A DNA stretch of 64,000 bases from Plecoglossus altivelis (GCA_036571765.1 BROE01000015.1:3822064-3886063); one strand, 5' to 3'. Numbered from the stretch's first letter, positions 22,886 through 35,955 are shown. The notes: generated by a model from the sequence alone, not told the origin. A program made the numbers and translations.

Positions 22886-24689
22886 ACTTTCATAAAATGA
22901 AATGGTGTTTGATGTGCCTGATAGGTAAACGTTTCAATTTGAATCTGCTTGTGATTGTTGGTTTGGCTTCATGAAGATGTTAAGATTGCTATATATAGTA
23001 AGCTGGTCACAAGGCACTGGTTTTGAATTGTTGCAAAAATCGGCAAAAAAAAACTGTTGTACGTTAGATGAACTTTAAATCTTGAGGGAAATGCAATCTT
23101 CCTATCTTTTTCGAAAGTCCAAACTCTTCCAGATCTCTGCTTTCATCCTTCCTTGCCCCCACGTGAGGCTGATTAGGGGGATATTGGCTGGCGGTTGCGC
23201 TAGGTGTGAGCTGATCTCTACTTCTTATTGGCAGATGTTTGGAGTAGATGACCAACTACAACCTCAACGCTCTTGCTTCCCCACCTCCTCCCCCCACCTT
23301 CTCCCCCCTCCCCCCCCCCCCCCCCCCCCCTGGGAACAGCAGCCTTTAAATGGGCGGAGGATGAAGGCCTCTAGATTCCTTGTTGGCGAGATCAAAGGGA
23401 GGCCATTGTGCAGACGCCTAGGGAACCTGACAAACACTGGCGAATGACCCTCGAGGAGCTTGTTATTTGATGGTCAGGAGGGATGGATGGTCCGCACTTT
23501 GTCGCGGCTGCACCACAGCGACATTTGTGGCCCTGCACAGGTTGTTCATGCTTTTTTGTTCTCCCTTGATGAAGGGCCCTGAGCTCCGAAAGGTTTAGTC
23601 TGAATGAGTTAGAAACAGAGTGCCCAGAAGTGAGTTAAGGATATTTTACTGAGGAGTTACTGAAACAGTATTTGCAGCCTAAACTATACGAGTTGTGAGT
23701 GTTCTTTTGCATGCAAAAGTATGTTCACGGTCCAGATATGTTGAACTATCACAAACGGTTCCATTTTAACCAGAGACTGAGTGTGGTGTGGGGAGTGTGG
23801 TCCCTGGACAGGTGCAGTAACACACAAGCACACTGTTGGAGGTGCCAAGACTGTTGTTGGACATTTACAACCATCCTGGTTCTTTCATCAGGACCAGATG
23901 TTCTTAGTGAAGGCCAGGACAGCCGGAAGCAAGAATATACAACAGTTCCAAACAGAAATGAGGATGAGGTTGGAATCTTTAGATTGGATTATCAAGTAAA
24001 TACAAAAATACTGTATATTGTGTAGTATGTTGCTTTTATTTGCCAGGGAAAATGTTCCTGTTCTTCTTTATGGCTGGGGGAATGTCAAAGGCCACTAAAA
24101 CAGTTTTAATAAGATACCATGGGAAAAGGGTGCAGAATCCAATAGTCCTAAACCTAACCAAACTTTAAAATCATTTTGTAGTGGCTACGTTTTTTGTAGT
24201 TAAAAGCAAGTATTCTGATCTATCATTTATGTGCTACAATATAGTACATCAAGAATCAAGTTTTCACTAGGGAAGTCAAATACCTGTGGCAGCTTGTCAT
24301 TTTTCAAAGGCATGTCAGAGGGGTTATCCTGTTTGCCTTCTCAGTATCTCCCTCTTACCCTCTTTCACACGTAGTGAGTGATTTCTTAAATGCTCAGATG
24401 GCTTGACATAATTTGCCAAAGGGATTATACTTTCCTTGACTTGACAGGATCTATCCCTTGTCATATACTTCCGTTTGTCATCTACCCTCTCCATACCATG
24501 GGTGAGGTTGAAAGTTTTTTTTACATTTTTAATTAAGATGATATATGTGTTATATATACCTACTACTTAGCTCTAGCCTTGTCATAAATTGTCATGGCCC
24601 AGAATTACATGCTATTATGTGCATATGTTGCATAAAATGTTCTCAGGATACATAATTAACATCCGTGATTACTGTAAGAATAGTGCTTC

Positions 24690-25050
24690 ATCTTCCTCTT
24701 CAATAAATCCACAACCAGGTCGCATTTGAGGCTTTCGTCGACAGATGTCGACGATTCATGGAATGTTGCATTGCTTGGAGATATATCTGAAGCCATTGGA
24801 TGGTTTTAGAGCAGAAGTAACCAATGATTTATCTCCGGCAATGTGTAGGACATGCTTTTAAACTCGGTGCCACTAAGTGCCACTTAGGACTCTTCTGAGT
24901 GGAGGTTAGAAGTGAACATTCTCCCTATCAGTTGAAGCCCAGACTCCTCCCCCCTCTTCAGTAATTCATATACCTTATTTCTCCATTAAATATTTTTGTC
25001 CTTATTGATCCCCATCGGCTCCAGAACAAAACAAGGAGGAAAGAGACTGA
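24690..25050. promoter_or_regulatory. candidate conserved noncoding element, intergenic
   Basis: Repeat-free block with the palindrome tcgtcgac-agat-gtcgacga (24735-24754) and words such as gtaattcatatacc and tccattaaatattt. Its texture resembles conserved noncoding DNA. No alignment is available. Confidence 0.2.
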
Positions 25051-28000
25051 CAATGTAGCAAAGCTTTAGAAGCGACTACAGACTACAAATAACAGGCACG
25101 CACACTCTTGGAGAAGTTGCAGCTTGAGTCTGAAAGTCATCAACCAAGTTTGGTCTTTCATCTGACAACATGCTGTACGGATATTTTTTCATTGCATTTG
25201 TTTTCATTGACTGTCTTTTAACACACATCTAATGCCCAAGCTTGGGTTATGAGCTAGTTATATTCTTCCTGTCCTTATTAACAGCAATCTGTTTACGTTC
25301 ATAAAAAAAAAACCTGAAAGCTTTTCACTGGAACCACCAAAACCATTTAAGACGCGGCGTGATTTTCCACTCAACTTTACAGTTGTATATTCCAGTTTGA
25401 TACAATATGCTAAAGCTTGGCAAACTAAATGAGCTTTGAGAGAACACAAGTAATCTCTCTAAAGCGGATTAATGTTTTACAACAGCTTTTGAGTAGTACT
25501 TGTTAAAGAGCAACATTTATAGTGATCCGTGTGTGTGGTACACTATATATACTGTTAAAATCTCCACGTCTCAGAGGAAACATACCTTAACAGTGATTGT
25601 AACGCTGCACATGCCAGAGGCAGCAAGACATGTCTGATGTTTAAATGGATCAAAGCCTTCTCTCCTTCGCATCTGTTTCACGGGGAAGCTGTTGTCCTAT
25701 TAGTTGCTCCCAGCAAATTGTGGCAGACTGACTTCCAAAGCTTGTTTTATATAAGCCAGGCCACTGTAACCACCAGCAAGGCATACTGTCTGTGTCATTT
25801 ATGTCTCTTTTCTTTTTTTGTGAGCCTACCACTGAAATGACAGCAGAATTGTTTTATTTGTCATGGAGAAAAATTAGTTTATGGCGTTTATATTTGAGTC
25901 CATTTCTGTGTCACAGACTGACAACCTTTGTTATTATTTACCAACAAGTGGTTGTAATACATATTTGTGATGATAGATGGTGCTGTAAGGTTGACAAATA
26001 ATCCCACCCACCCCTTCTTCCCAAAATACACACATGCATACACACGTAAAAGTTGCCATTACAAGCTGCCATGGTTCTCAGAATTGTTGTAATTGGTGTG
26101 CAATATATCCTAGTGCAGGAGCACTGGAACCTGAATCGGGGCCACAGTCCAATCACTCCCTTGTCTTTGAGGCTCATCAAAGAGAGTGTTTTTTCAAAGA
26201 GTGAACATTCCTCATAGGTGGACCGGGCAATTAAGCCTCAAGCTGCTACTTTGAGACTCATTACACTGAAGTTGCTCTGTGATAGTTAGCTTGTGCATTC
26301 ATGCTCTGCAATGGAATTTCTCTCTGGATTTTTATTTCTTTTTTTCTTCTTCTTCTTTCTTTACAGCTTCACAAAGGTGTGAGCATGTTGTCTTTTAAAG
26401 AGAGAAGTTAATTTATCAACACTTTTATATCTTTGCAGACAATTTACACCACTGGTAATGATGTGATAAATATGATTGCTGCCTTGTTTGCTAAATAGGT
26501 TTTAATATAGAAGAATAACAATAATGTCATCTCCTTATACAGGTGAAGATGATCATCCTGTTTGAGATAACAATAAGATAACAGTAAGTCATGAACTGCA
26601 GTTGCACAGCTTACTTACTAAAAAGGTTATCTAGTAAGTTAGTCACTTTTCTGTCTCACACATTTTGCCCCAAATGTACTGCTTCACAGAATGTGGGTCC
26701 TATTTTATTATAACATTTGAGTTATTTTAGCAGAATTTGAGTTCTTTTGATACGTTTGCAAACCCACATCTTTATTTGAACGTTTTACAAGTGACTTCAA
26801 TGTATGTTATTTATAGCCGTGTGAGTGGCTTCAAACAGCTACAATTATGTTCATGTTATGCAAGCAAATCTTCTATTGCATTATTGTATAGAAATGTCAA
26901 ATGTAATGCTTTTTTAATAGTTGATGTTCGCATTTGTGCATCATATTTTTGTATACCTTCAATCTTGAGGTCCAACAACTTCATAAATCATCAAGATTTG
27001 AGTTAAAAACCCAAATACATTCTGCAATTTGCTTTTTAGCAGCAAATGAATACAATTTGAGCAAGAACTCCAACTGTTAAATTTAAGTACCCACTTCTGG
27101 TCTGAAGGTTTACAACTCCCAGAAGACAAACAGTAAACACATTATTTATCAGCATGGCCATTGAGGTAGACCATAAGCGGAGTTCATTCAAATAGCTTTG
27201 GGATGATTCATACTCTGTATAGGTGATGAGACTAGGCCATCTTTGTGAGATATGTTGATTTTTATATTCAACATTTTACAGTTGGATTTGCTAATTTTGT
27301 TTTATTATTTACTAAATTACTGTTGTGATTGCCTTGCAAGCACCCACAAAATGTTTTGAATTGGTGAATGAGGCATTTGAAATGAACCACTTTGTGTGAT
27401 CACAAAGAAAGGAAATATTAATCATAATTAAATATGAACAGGAAATGATTTTGACCTAGACTCTCCTGAGAATTTGACTATATTTAAATGATTGTTTTGG
27501 AAGAGCTGTTAAAGCACAACTTTAGAATTCAATTATTCGTTATTTCTTTCTTTTTAAGTTACAATTTTTGTCCAGAATTCTGCCCAAAATAAGTCCACTT
27601 GATTGATAAATTGTACAGGTCTTGTCATCCAATGATAGTGAAATAAGAGAATAAATGGATCAGTCTATATGTTCAAGTGTAGGCAATTTACTCATAAATC
27701 TATTAACATGAAGTAAGATATATTCAGAAATGTCACCCTTCAGTGTTTTGGTCCAAACATAATGAGAGAAACTTAGAGTTTACAATCAAATTTGAAAGAT
27801 AAACATTTAGGAACTTATTGGAGTCAATTTGCCAAGAAGGTCGCTGTAGAAAGCAAGTCGATCTCCGTTACCGCCTCAATAAAATATGTTGCTCTATTGC
27901 GATTGTTTCCGTTGTCACTATTTCACTATGGCATACAATTGTTTTCCTTTAGGTTAATTTGGGTGTCAATTACTGTTTCTAACAGTATTATTACATCAAT

Positions 28001-30989
28001 CTAACGACTTAATACTTCTGCACATTTTATCTTGGGTAACAAACGTGAATACAACTTTAGAATAGCCAACATTTTGCCGAAAACCTTAAGGACAAACATA
28101 TAATACATTCAAAATAGCTCCATAAGCGTATGCGAACTATTCAGGCGTCTACCCCAAGCGTTTCGACAATCTTAAAACCATAACCTAATTCATAAGAGGG
28201 CATGTAGCCTATTCCATCCACAATAGGTCTGTGCCAAGAAGAATTGAATATAGGCTACTTACCACGACATGCACGCTCACCCTTTAAAACACAAGACATG
28301 TTATAGTAGGTCGATTTAACCAAATATATATGTGCCTTCTTTTTTACATACCCTTGACATTTGTCATTAAGATGAAGTGTGAAAGGAAATTGACCCTCGC
28401 TTTTGAAGCTTTTTCCCCCACACCTGTTCAAAGTTTTTGGGTCACCGGCCTACCTGTCCATGCTTAGCCTATCTCCTCCAAAAGACTCGATGTTCAAGAC
28501 TTGTGGGGCATTATTCAGGTAAAAATGAAGTATAACAGAGTTTTCGTTAACATTGATTACTTGTATTTATCCCATCATTTAGTTGACGAACGAGGCAAGT
28601 TTTGTGATGTTTTTCCAAAACATCAAAGGACCTTTTTGGACCCTGCATTAATGGGAAGAATGTGCGTTTTGCATTAGGCCTTACAGCATAGCTGTTTGGG
28701 GACATGAGTCTCTGTTAACCATTAACATGTGAAAGATTTAATTGCGTTTCTGTATTTTATGGACATTGTGTAATGCTATGTTTTATGAAACACTTCGAGA
28801 ACCAATGACATTTTCTTCTTTCAAACAAAATAGCGCCATGGCTTGTGATTTGATTATATGAATACAACGTTCTATTTGGAAGCCATTAGGCCTGTATGAC
28901 TATATCTAGAATTGAAAAAGAACGAAAAAGACAAATGTTTCGTGCCAAAGACGATAATGATTGGCTAACTTTCGGTTCATCCCAAACTAGGACATAGGAC
29001 TGAGATGCATTCGAAAAAGTCTTCATTAAATGTCTGAACAGATCAATATTGACCATTTTTGTGATTTAAAACTTGTTTCCGTCACTAACCGGTGGCGGAC
29101 GTGAAAATTCAAACTTGTCTAATTTCGTATTTTGACCACTAGGCGTCAGAATACCCACAAATTTCAAAGCAATGTCCCTCTCTAGCAGTATATTGTCCAC
29201 TCAGGTAAAGACGCAGAAGCTGTTCTGTTCTATTCACAGGATTCCTAACACCACTTACATAAGCAACACTTGCTCTATTCACCCCATTTTACAGGCAAGG
29301 CTTACAAACGTATGCTGTTTGGGGGTTAGAAAACGTGGTTTCTTAACTCGGCAAATTTATCAAAAGTGGACGACTGCCGTTTGTTAAGTAGTCCATTTCA
29401 AAAAGGTCATACGACTGGCTTAATGATGCAAATCATTGTTGCCTAATGTTGTTAGTAAAGGTTAATGATAAAGTCATTGTTATCATAATGATCATTATCA
29501 CAATATTCCTAGTATTATAATAATCATAATAGTAGGTCTAATAATGTTTGTTTACTTTTTTCTATTTTTATCTAAATGGAATGTAGGCCTACATAACTCA
29601 CTGGGCCCCTAGCCAACAGTCTTTTAATGATGAGTGGCTAAATTATATAATTGATAGGTAGCCAACTACGTTTAAAACGTTTTCCATAAGACATGATAAT
29701 TTACTTTTGCCCGACATAACTTCAACTCAACAACTCAACGACACAAAGACTTGAGACAGCCACGATCTCCTGAAATGCTCGTTTTACTCCACCTCGGACT
29801 CTCGACGCTACCGTAAACCAGATCGACCCGGTACCTTTCTCTAATTTCCAGATGTGACCTGATTGCACGTTAGACAAACATTCTCTTGTGATGTGGGGAG
29901 TGTAAAAATAGTCCCTCTAGTTCAGCGGATGAAAACTGTAAACCATATTGTCAGTGACCTGTCTATCCTGTCAGCTCCATCCTAAGCAGCCTCGCCTAAA
30001 CAGTAGGCCTATTTGATGGAGGTTATTATTTCGTCAGATCTTGTGAAAACAAAGGGCGGGGAGTGTGAAACTAGTCCAGGGGTTAAGGCTATGCAGACCG
30101 AGGCAACCATACATTGATTTATATCCATATCGTTCCGCATGCAGCCCATTTGCATCTCTTGGCATTGCGAAGAGGAACATATTTACACAAGAAACATTTA
30201 AACCATGGAGAATGTTCTGATTAATCTTCAAATTAATTGACGTTAAAACCATATTCCGTTTTTGCGTTAAGCGGCACGTTCATCATGATATATTTAAGCT
30301 TGGTAATAATAGTCGTGCAAATACTAAGCGGTTAGTCTCCTATAATAATAGATTAATAATAATACAATCCATAATTATAGGCTACCATTGACAATTATAT
30401 CAATATGATTATTTATAGAACAATTATAGTTTGGGATTCACATATATCTTAAAAGCAAATCTAGAATAGTAGCCATATAACAATAGAAACAGCATTTTAA
30501 GAATTATAATGGTTAATATTATTTGTCCGTTCAATTGCTTTGAGAAGAAAAACTAGTCTGAATGGGATCCAATGATTGCACTGGTATGACGCCCAAATCA
30601 AACCGACCTGTAACATTGCCTCAGATAAATAATAGGATCAACTCATAAATACTTCCTTGTTTTCTTTTCCATTTAGTCCAGTAGGCTTAGACCAAAAATA
30701 AAGAACCAGCCTCGGATAGCTTTGCGTCTGCTCCTGAATGTGAATTCAGACCGAGAAAACGATGTAAAGTGACTATATATATGCTATGATTTTATTGCAG
30801 CAATTGGGCTGTTTTTACAGTAGTTAATTGAAACAAGAAAACAATATAAACTATGAGCTATTCACCGTCTCTATCATAGGATTACAGATGCATATCTGTG
30901 AAATGAACTAGTAGGCCTATCATATCTAAAGAACAAAAGAGGAGACAACTTATGAATATTGCATTTTCAGACAGCTGCTATCAGGCCGA

Positions 30990-31280
30990 GCCTAGGCAAC
31001 TCGGTGGGATAAAAAGTGATTAACGGTGATGTATTTCATTCCAAACTCCATGATATCGCCCGTTTTACCTCTGGGATTTTTAATCATGTAGTATAGATAT
31101 GACATTTCAGTGCCGGGGGCCCCGCTATAAGCTCCACTAGACGGTGACTTCGAACCAGTTGCGGCCTTTGCGGTTATCGCGACCAATCGCCAGGTGCGTT
31201 GATCCAGCGTCTTCGGCGGGCAATGGCTTCATCCTAGATAATGTCAAAGTGACATAATTAACTTCCTTCAAATTAGCTTC
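30990..31280. promoter_or_regulatory. candidate proximal regulatory block upstream of lmx1b
   Basis: Lies 1.0-1.3 kb upstream of the lmx1b ATG. Higher GC than its surroundings, with words such as gtgattaacggtgatg, a ccaat word (31180-31184) and a TAATTA core at 31255-31260. Function is inferred from position and composition. Confidence 0.25.
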
Positions 31281-32188
31281 AGACTCGTAAATAATAAATC
31301 ACGTTCGCAAAATTCTGACGTGAAAGCTTAAAAGTAGGCTGCTGTTTAAATGCACGAAGTTTGTATGAAGTGGGTAGCGTTTTGCTGTTGCTATCCTCAT
31401 GAAAGGATAATGCCATCAACCTTCACTAACTGTGGTAGTAGTAGTAATAATAGTAATAATAATAAAAATAGGCCTGCGTTTCGATTAGCCTGTACTATAG
31501 CAAAGGGCTTGTTTAATGGGACATCGCCTAAGTTATTCCAACTCATTCACTATTGGTTTATAAGGTTCCAAAAAAGCAAGCATATCTAATATGACAATTG
31601 GCAATATTTTCTTATTGTTCTCCTCAACTTTCATGCCCGAAATGCTGCTTGAGTCCACCGCAGACACGTAACTCGTATTCGACTCACTTGGAAGACTCCC
31701 TCTAGCCCTAATGCTTTTAGAGGCGGTACGATTCCGTTCCATGGCACTGCACACATGAACATTGTGCACCAATAGCATCCCACAGCTGCAAAATAGTGCA
31801 AAAAAGTGATTCGGCGAGGGGAGGGAATGCAGTTGCTTCAATCTCGGCTTCACCTCTTCAAGAGACTATACACTCGGCATGGCACATAAACTGTAGAGCT
31901 CACATTGGAACCTCTTCACTCGGGATCTCTGGATTTACAGCACTTGCTTATTACTTCCGATACGATCTTTTTTCTTTGAGAGACGGCGAATTCTCCCAAC
32001 ACTCGGCGTCCTGCGTCGAACTTGATAGTATTTTCTGAACCCTGCTAGCCTACATGAGGAAACGCTAAATCACCACAAATTGAGCAGGTGACAACCTATA
32101 ACAGTTACAAACAATAGGTTTCTTCGTTATGCACCGTAGGCAAACCTCAAAGATTTTGCGCATCACAGCCTAATAGTTGCTGAAGTCT

Positions 32189-32196
32189 ATTTATAC
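32189..32196 (+). promoter_or_regulatory. TATA-like element upstream of lmx1b
   Basis: tatttata lies 133 bases before the ATG at 32329 and would place a transcription start near 32220. A CCAAT word occurs further up at 31769-31773. Weak evidence, since such AT-rich words are common here. Confidence 0.2.
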
Positions 32197-32328
32197 GCGT
32201 TGTAAAAAAAATCCTTATTAGCGGTGTCTATTAAGAGCATTTAACTAAACTTTTTTGTGTTTTCGCAAAGCCGTTCAGTGTGCAATAAGGAGGGTTTAAG
32301 ACCACACTGTCTGTGACCATACATTGTT

Positions 32329-32467
32329 ATGGAAATTGCAACAGGTCTCGAGTCACTGGAGAGGCGCTTCTCGGCACGGACTCATTCTGCCTGTTCTAAG
32401 ATGCTGGACGGTATTAAAATCGAAGATCATCTCAGAACTGGAGCGGCTACTCTTGGCGTTATGATTG
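32329..32467 (+). CDS. lmx1b: lmx1b coding exon 1
   Basis: Encodes 46 residues plus one base, ending AATLGVMI(G). Donor gtaagc starts at 32468. Residues 12-24 differ noticeably from human, while MLDGIK and ATLGV are conserved. Confidence 0.93.
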
Positions 32468-33142
32468 GTAAGCTGTGATACAATATTTCGTGATGCATTC
32501 AGAAAACTGTGACCCTGGAGTTTTTGTATTAAGTAGGCGAACGCTTGTGGGCGCATTTCAGTTTCCTTTAGGTTCGGTCTCCTATTCTCTACAGTGGTGC
32601 TATGTCTGCAAGGCATGCAAGACTAGGCCACTGTCTTACAACAGAGACTGTAGCCTAAAGTGTGTAAAAACTAGGCTTATTTGCAGAAGACTATACGTGT
32701 GCACAATTGTCTGTAACTACAAAAGTAGCCTTTTGCTATAATGCAACTAATAATGTAGTGGAAGCTGATGCCGTTGATTGGCTATTTAAACGATAAGCTT
32801 ACGTTTCCAGAAATGTTGGGCCACTTGTAGTCCATGTTCTTTCAATTTTGATTGGTAGTGTGACATTTCTTTTTTCTTTTTTTTCCAAGTGTCAGAAATA
32901 CGTGAGTGTGAGTGAGAGTTAACAATACTGGATCCCACATATTCTTGTCTACCAGGAGCTGATTGTCATCATCAGGCGGTCTGCGAGGGTTGTCAGCGGC
33001 CCATATCCGACCGATTTCTGATGCGGGTCAACGAATCCTCTTGGCACGAAGAGTGCTTGCAGTGCGCCGTGTGTCAACAGCCACTTACCACAACTTGTTA
33101 CTTCAGAGATAGGAAACTATACTGCAAAGTCGACTACCAACA
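32329..33142 (+). CDS. lmx1b: lmx1b, LIM-homeobox transcription factor 1-beta, first two coding exons (partial)
   Basis: Family knowledge: LMX1B is a nuclear LIM-homeodomain factor needed for dorsal limb/fin identity, podocytes, eye, and midbrain-hindbrain and serotonergic neurons. Seen here: exons 32329-32467 and 32956-33142 encode 108 residues plus two bases. The N-terminus begins MEIATGLESLERRF, followed by MLDGIKIEDH at residue 25. The complete LIM1 domain follows with zinc ligands C56, C59, H77, C80, C83, C86, C103 and D106, the same spacing as human. The block CEGCQRPISDRFLMRVNESS is identical to human. LIM2, the linker and the homeodomain lie beyond the window, because the + strand shows no exon 3 up to 64000. 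The start at 32329 has G at -3 and +4; Met25 (32401) is an alternative. The teleost paralog is unresolved. Confidence 0.96.
32468..32955 (+). other. lmx1b intron 1
   Basis: A short intron of 488 bases, phase 1. No repeat or further exon. A T-rich stretch (about 32868-32886) is the only compositional feature. Confidence 0.9.
32956..33142 (+). CDS. lmx1b: lmx1b coding exon 2 (LIM1 domain)
   Basis: Encodes (G)ADCHHQAVCEGCQRPISD through CYFRDRKLYCKVDYQ(Q), carrying all eight LIM1 zinc ligands. Acceptor tgtctaccag ends at 32955 and donor gtaagt starts at 33143. Ends in phase 2, matching the vertebrate exon 2-3 junction within a Gln codon. Confidence 0.97.
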
Positions 33143-35689
33143 GTAAGTAGGATTCTTTTTATTTTCAGTCACGTTTATTTTCCACAAACCTGCAGTTTTT
33201 GTAAACGTAAATGGGAAAGAACGCGTTTAGGAAAAGCGACGTCTTTTTTGTTTTGCGCTGGCTTTGCTTAAATTCTGGTTTTAATATAGGCCGAGGCCTA
33301 TCTGTGCTTTAACTGAATTTTCACAGTGGAATGGCAATTCATACAATGTTTTCCGCTCTAGGCTTGGCATGAGGTATAAAACGGTTAGGTTTTATCTTAA
33401 TGTATCCTATCTTAATTTATTGTTTTATTTATAGCATTTTGTAGGCCATTATAACCTACGCAAGGTCTGGATAATATTTTTCCTATACGAGCCCATTTTG
33501 TTTTCGTAATTGTACGCTATGTTGATTTTCGCTTGGTTGTTTGCCTTGTCTCGTATACTTGTAATCATGCTGATAAAGTTGTTTAAATATGTCCAGATTT
33601 TATATTGAAATCCAGCATTTGCTTTGGAAGATTGAAACAGGGCGAACTTTTTCCACAATTGAGTGACTACATAACATTACGATACCAGTTACATTGATAA
33701 CCTTTATTATCAATAGAAAGCTTATTAAAAAACACACAAAAATACAATGCGTTAACCTACTTGTTAAATATCATTAATATGGGTTAGTGTTGTCATTTGT
33801 TATTGCCAACTGCAGCAATGACTATACGTTGTTTACTGCAGAATGTAGAGAATTTGGAAGTATGGTAATTCAAAATATATATTTTATTTTTAGTAGGCTA
33901 GTATATAGTATAGGCAACAGTTGTATTATTTAGTACATAGTGGCTGAGGTGCAGTAAGTATTCCAGTGCATGTAACAGTATGGATCTAATTGGTTATAGT
34001 AATCCATTTGTTTTATCCATGTCATTCTTTTATAAAATCGAAGTGCAATCATCACGGATTTGTGTGTGCATGAGGGAGAGGAGGGATATGGTCGGTGGTG
34101 TGCCCAACTTGATGTGTGTGTATTCATCTCTGTGTTTGCTTTGCTCTGATCACCATGGAAAAAACACACAGCTATGATATTACTAGATATAAATCAGCAG
34201 TGGTTCAGGAGGCAGGATCTGGATAGGGTAGCAGTTTGTGTGTGGGAGCCGTGTGCAGACAGTCCTGTGCTGCGTGCGGACTGTGGGGTGTCTCTTGTCC
34301 ACGTCTTTCTGCACGGTTGCTCTTCATGCCTGTCAGTAAGTTTTAAGGGCTCTTTGTCCCGGAGCTTTAAACATCGCTACTTCAATCACTGGGACATTAT
34401 CTCTCCCTGCTAGAAGTCTGGCAACAGACAATGGGCAACATCCATTGCCTCACATCACTGTGTCCGCCATTCAGAAGTCTTCCCTCGACATGATGGCAAG
34501 CAGTTTCTTCAAACAATGGGAATTTCATAGTCGTAGTTTGGAATTCCATCACCAGAGATACACAGAAAGTGCGTCAGAGTACTGTTGTCCACCCCGGGCA
34601 TAGAGGAGTTTAGTCGATATCATTTACTTTTGGGAATGTTTGAATAGCGTTTTGATAGGTCATTGAAATATGGAAAGAAAAAAGATCAGGAGAAACAGTT
34701 TTTTAAAAAAACACACATTTGGAGCTTGGACCTTTCTGGCCTTGTTAGATGTTCTTTTTCTTCAAATGTCACATTTAACATTGTGACAGTTTGTCATAAT
34801 TGTCGATGTCATTTTTACCCGCTGCATTTTCTATTTGTATTCCTTGATTTGCATCTGGAAGTTGCGGTTATATGAGAAATGCTTTCATTCCAAATGAGCT
34901 TGTTGCTGCAATTATATATTTTGTTTCTTTGAGGTAATATAAACACATCAGAAACCACAATCAGTCAAAACAAAAATTGGATTCTAGAAATTGTCATACT
35001 TGGGTTTTGTGCACAATCCAAAACCAGATGCCTCAATGATTATCTGTTTATGGGATATTTAGGGGTTTTTCTGTTTGATACAATTATTATTGAAAAGCCT
35101 GTACTTAAAAAAAAAAAGTATTATATTTAGTTAAGTCCATTTTTTACATATTATTTATTTTTATTATTTATTTATTATTATATCAAATTCAAAATAATTC
35201 ATAACAAATATACGTTTATCAAACAAATTTAAAGAGTTTGCACTGGAATACAGTACTTAAGCGAATTGTAGATTTTATTATCTCAAATTTTTTATATACA
35301 CCCATTTTTAAAAATCTCATTTGTGTAGCCTTTTTAGAATGCAATATTTATATTTTGGTATTTTTGGAAGTGTGTTCTGCTATGTTGTAGAAATGTGTGT
35401 CTATCACTGGTCAGTGCAGCAGTAGTGCTACTGGGTCTGGACCAATGACTAGGCAGATACCTCTGCATGTTTAACCCTTTGTTCCACCTCTCCGTTTTCA
35501 ATGCCACGCCTTACACACAGACCTCGTCCCTCCCTCAGTGCAGCTTCACCCAGACAGACGACATTTGCAAAAATCGCTTCTCTCTTCTAGAAAAGGGTAT
35601 TTACTTACAATGATGGGATACTTAAGAGATCTAATTCACACCCTTTCTGACTTTTATGGTGCTCATTTAAGACACATTAGTCAGGCCGC

Positions 35690-35955
35690 AAACTGCAGCA
35701 GGCCTGAAGGAGAAGCTTGAGGCTGTGGCAGCTCGTTGTGAAGATGGCAGCAGATTACGCTCAGTGCCCTGTAATTATCTGAACAGTAAATCTTTATATT
35801 CCTCTCCCTCGACACCTCTATCCGCTCTCTAAATACTTGTAATTGCCATGTGGCTGCATGTGTTCTGACTTATATTGATCAGCTTAATGGTAAACGCTCA
35901 TGTACGCGACCGAAAATGAGTCATCTTATTCTGATTCGTAACCATAAATAAATTC
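35690..35955. promoter_or_regulatory. candidate conserved noncoding element, early lmx1b intron 2
   Basis: Repeat-free block with a TAATTA core (35772-35777), further AT cores (cttgtaattgcc, agcttaatgg) and an exact AP-1-type site TGAGTCAT (35917-35924). It stands out from the lower-complexity AT-rich DNA just upstream. Confidence 0.3.

Larger units (their letters stand above)
18101..22905 (+). other. probable mvb12b 3' UTR with several poly(A) signals
   Basis: After the stop the sequence is T-rich with no further exon. AATAAA hexamers lie at 20021, 20219, 21838, 22876 and 22880. The one at 21838 and the pair near 22880 each have GT-rich sequence downstream, as expected of real cleavage sites. 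The true end is not determinable here; it could be as short as about 2 kb or as long as 4.8 kb. A - strand open frame at 21055-21498 has no recognisable domain. Confidence 0.5.
22906..32328. other. mvb12b-lmx1b intergenic region and lmx1b upstream sequence
   Basis: About 9.4 kb, AT-rich, with no credible exon on either strand. Contains a 21-base C-run (23310-23330), a CpG palindrome (24735-24754), and TAATTA-type homeodomain cores (24529-24536, 24653-24658, 31255-31260). A small open frame at 23699-24025 has no recognisable domain. In mammals the corresponding interval holds lmx1b enhancers and a divergent noncoding transcript; neither can be identified here by eye. Confidence 0.7.
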
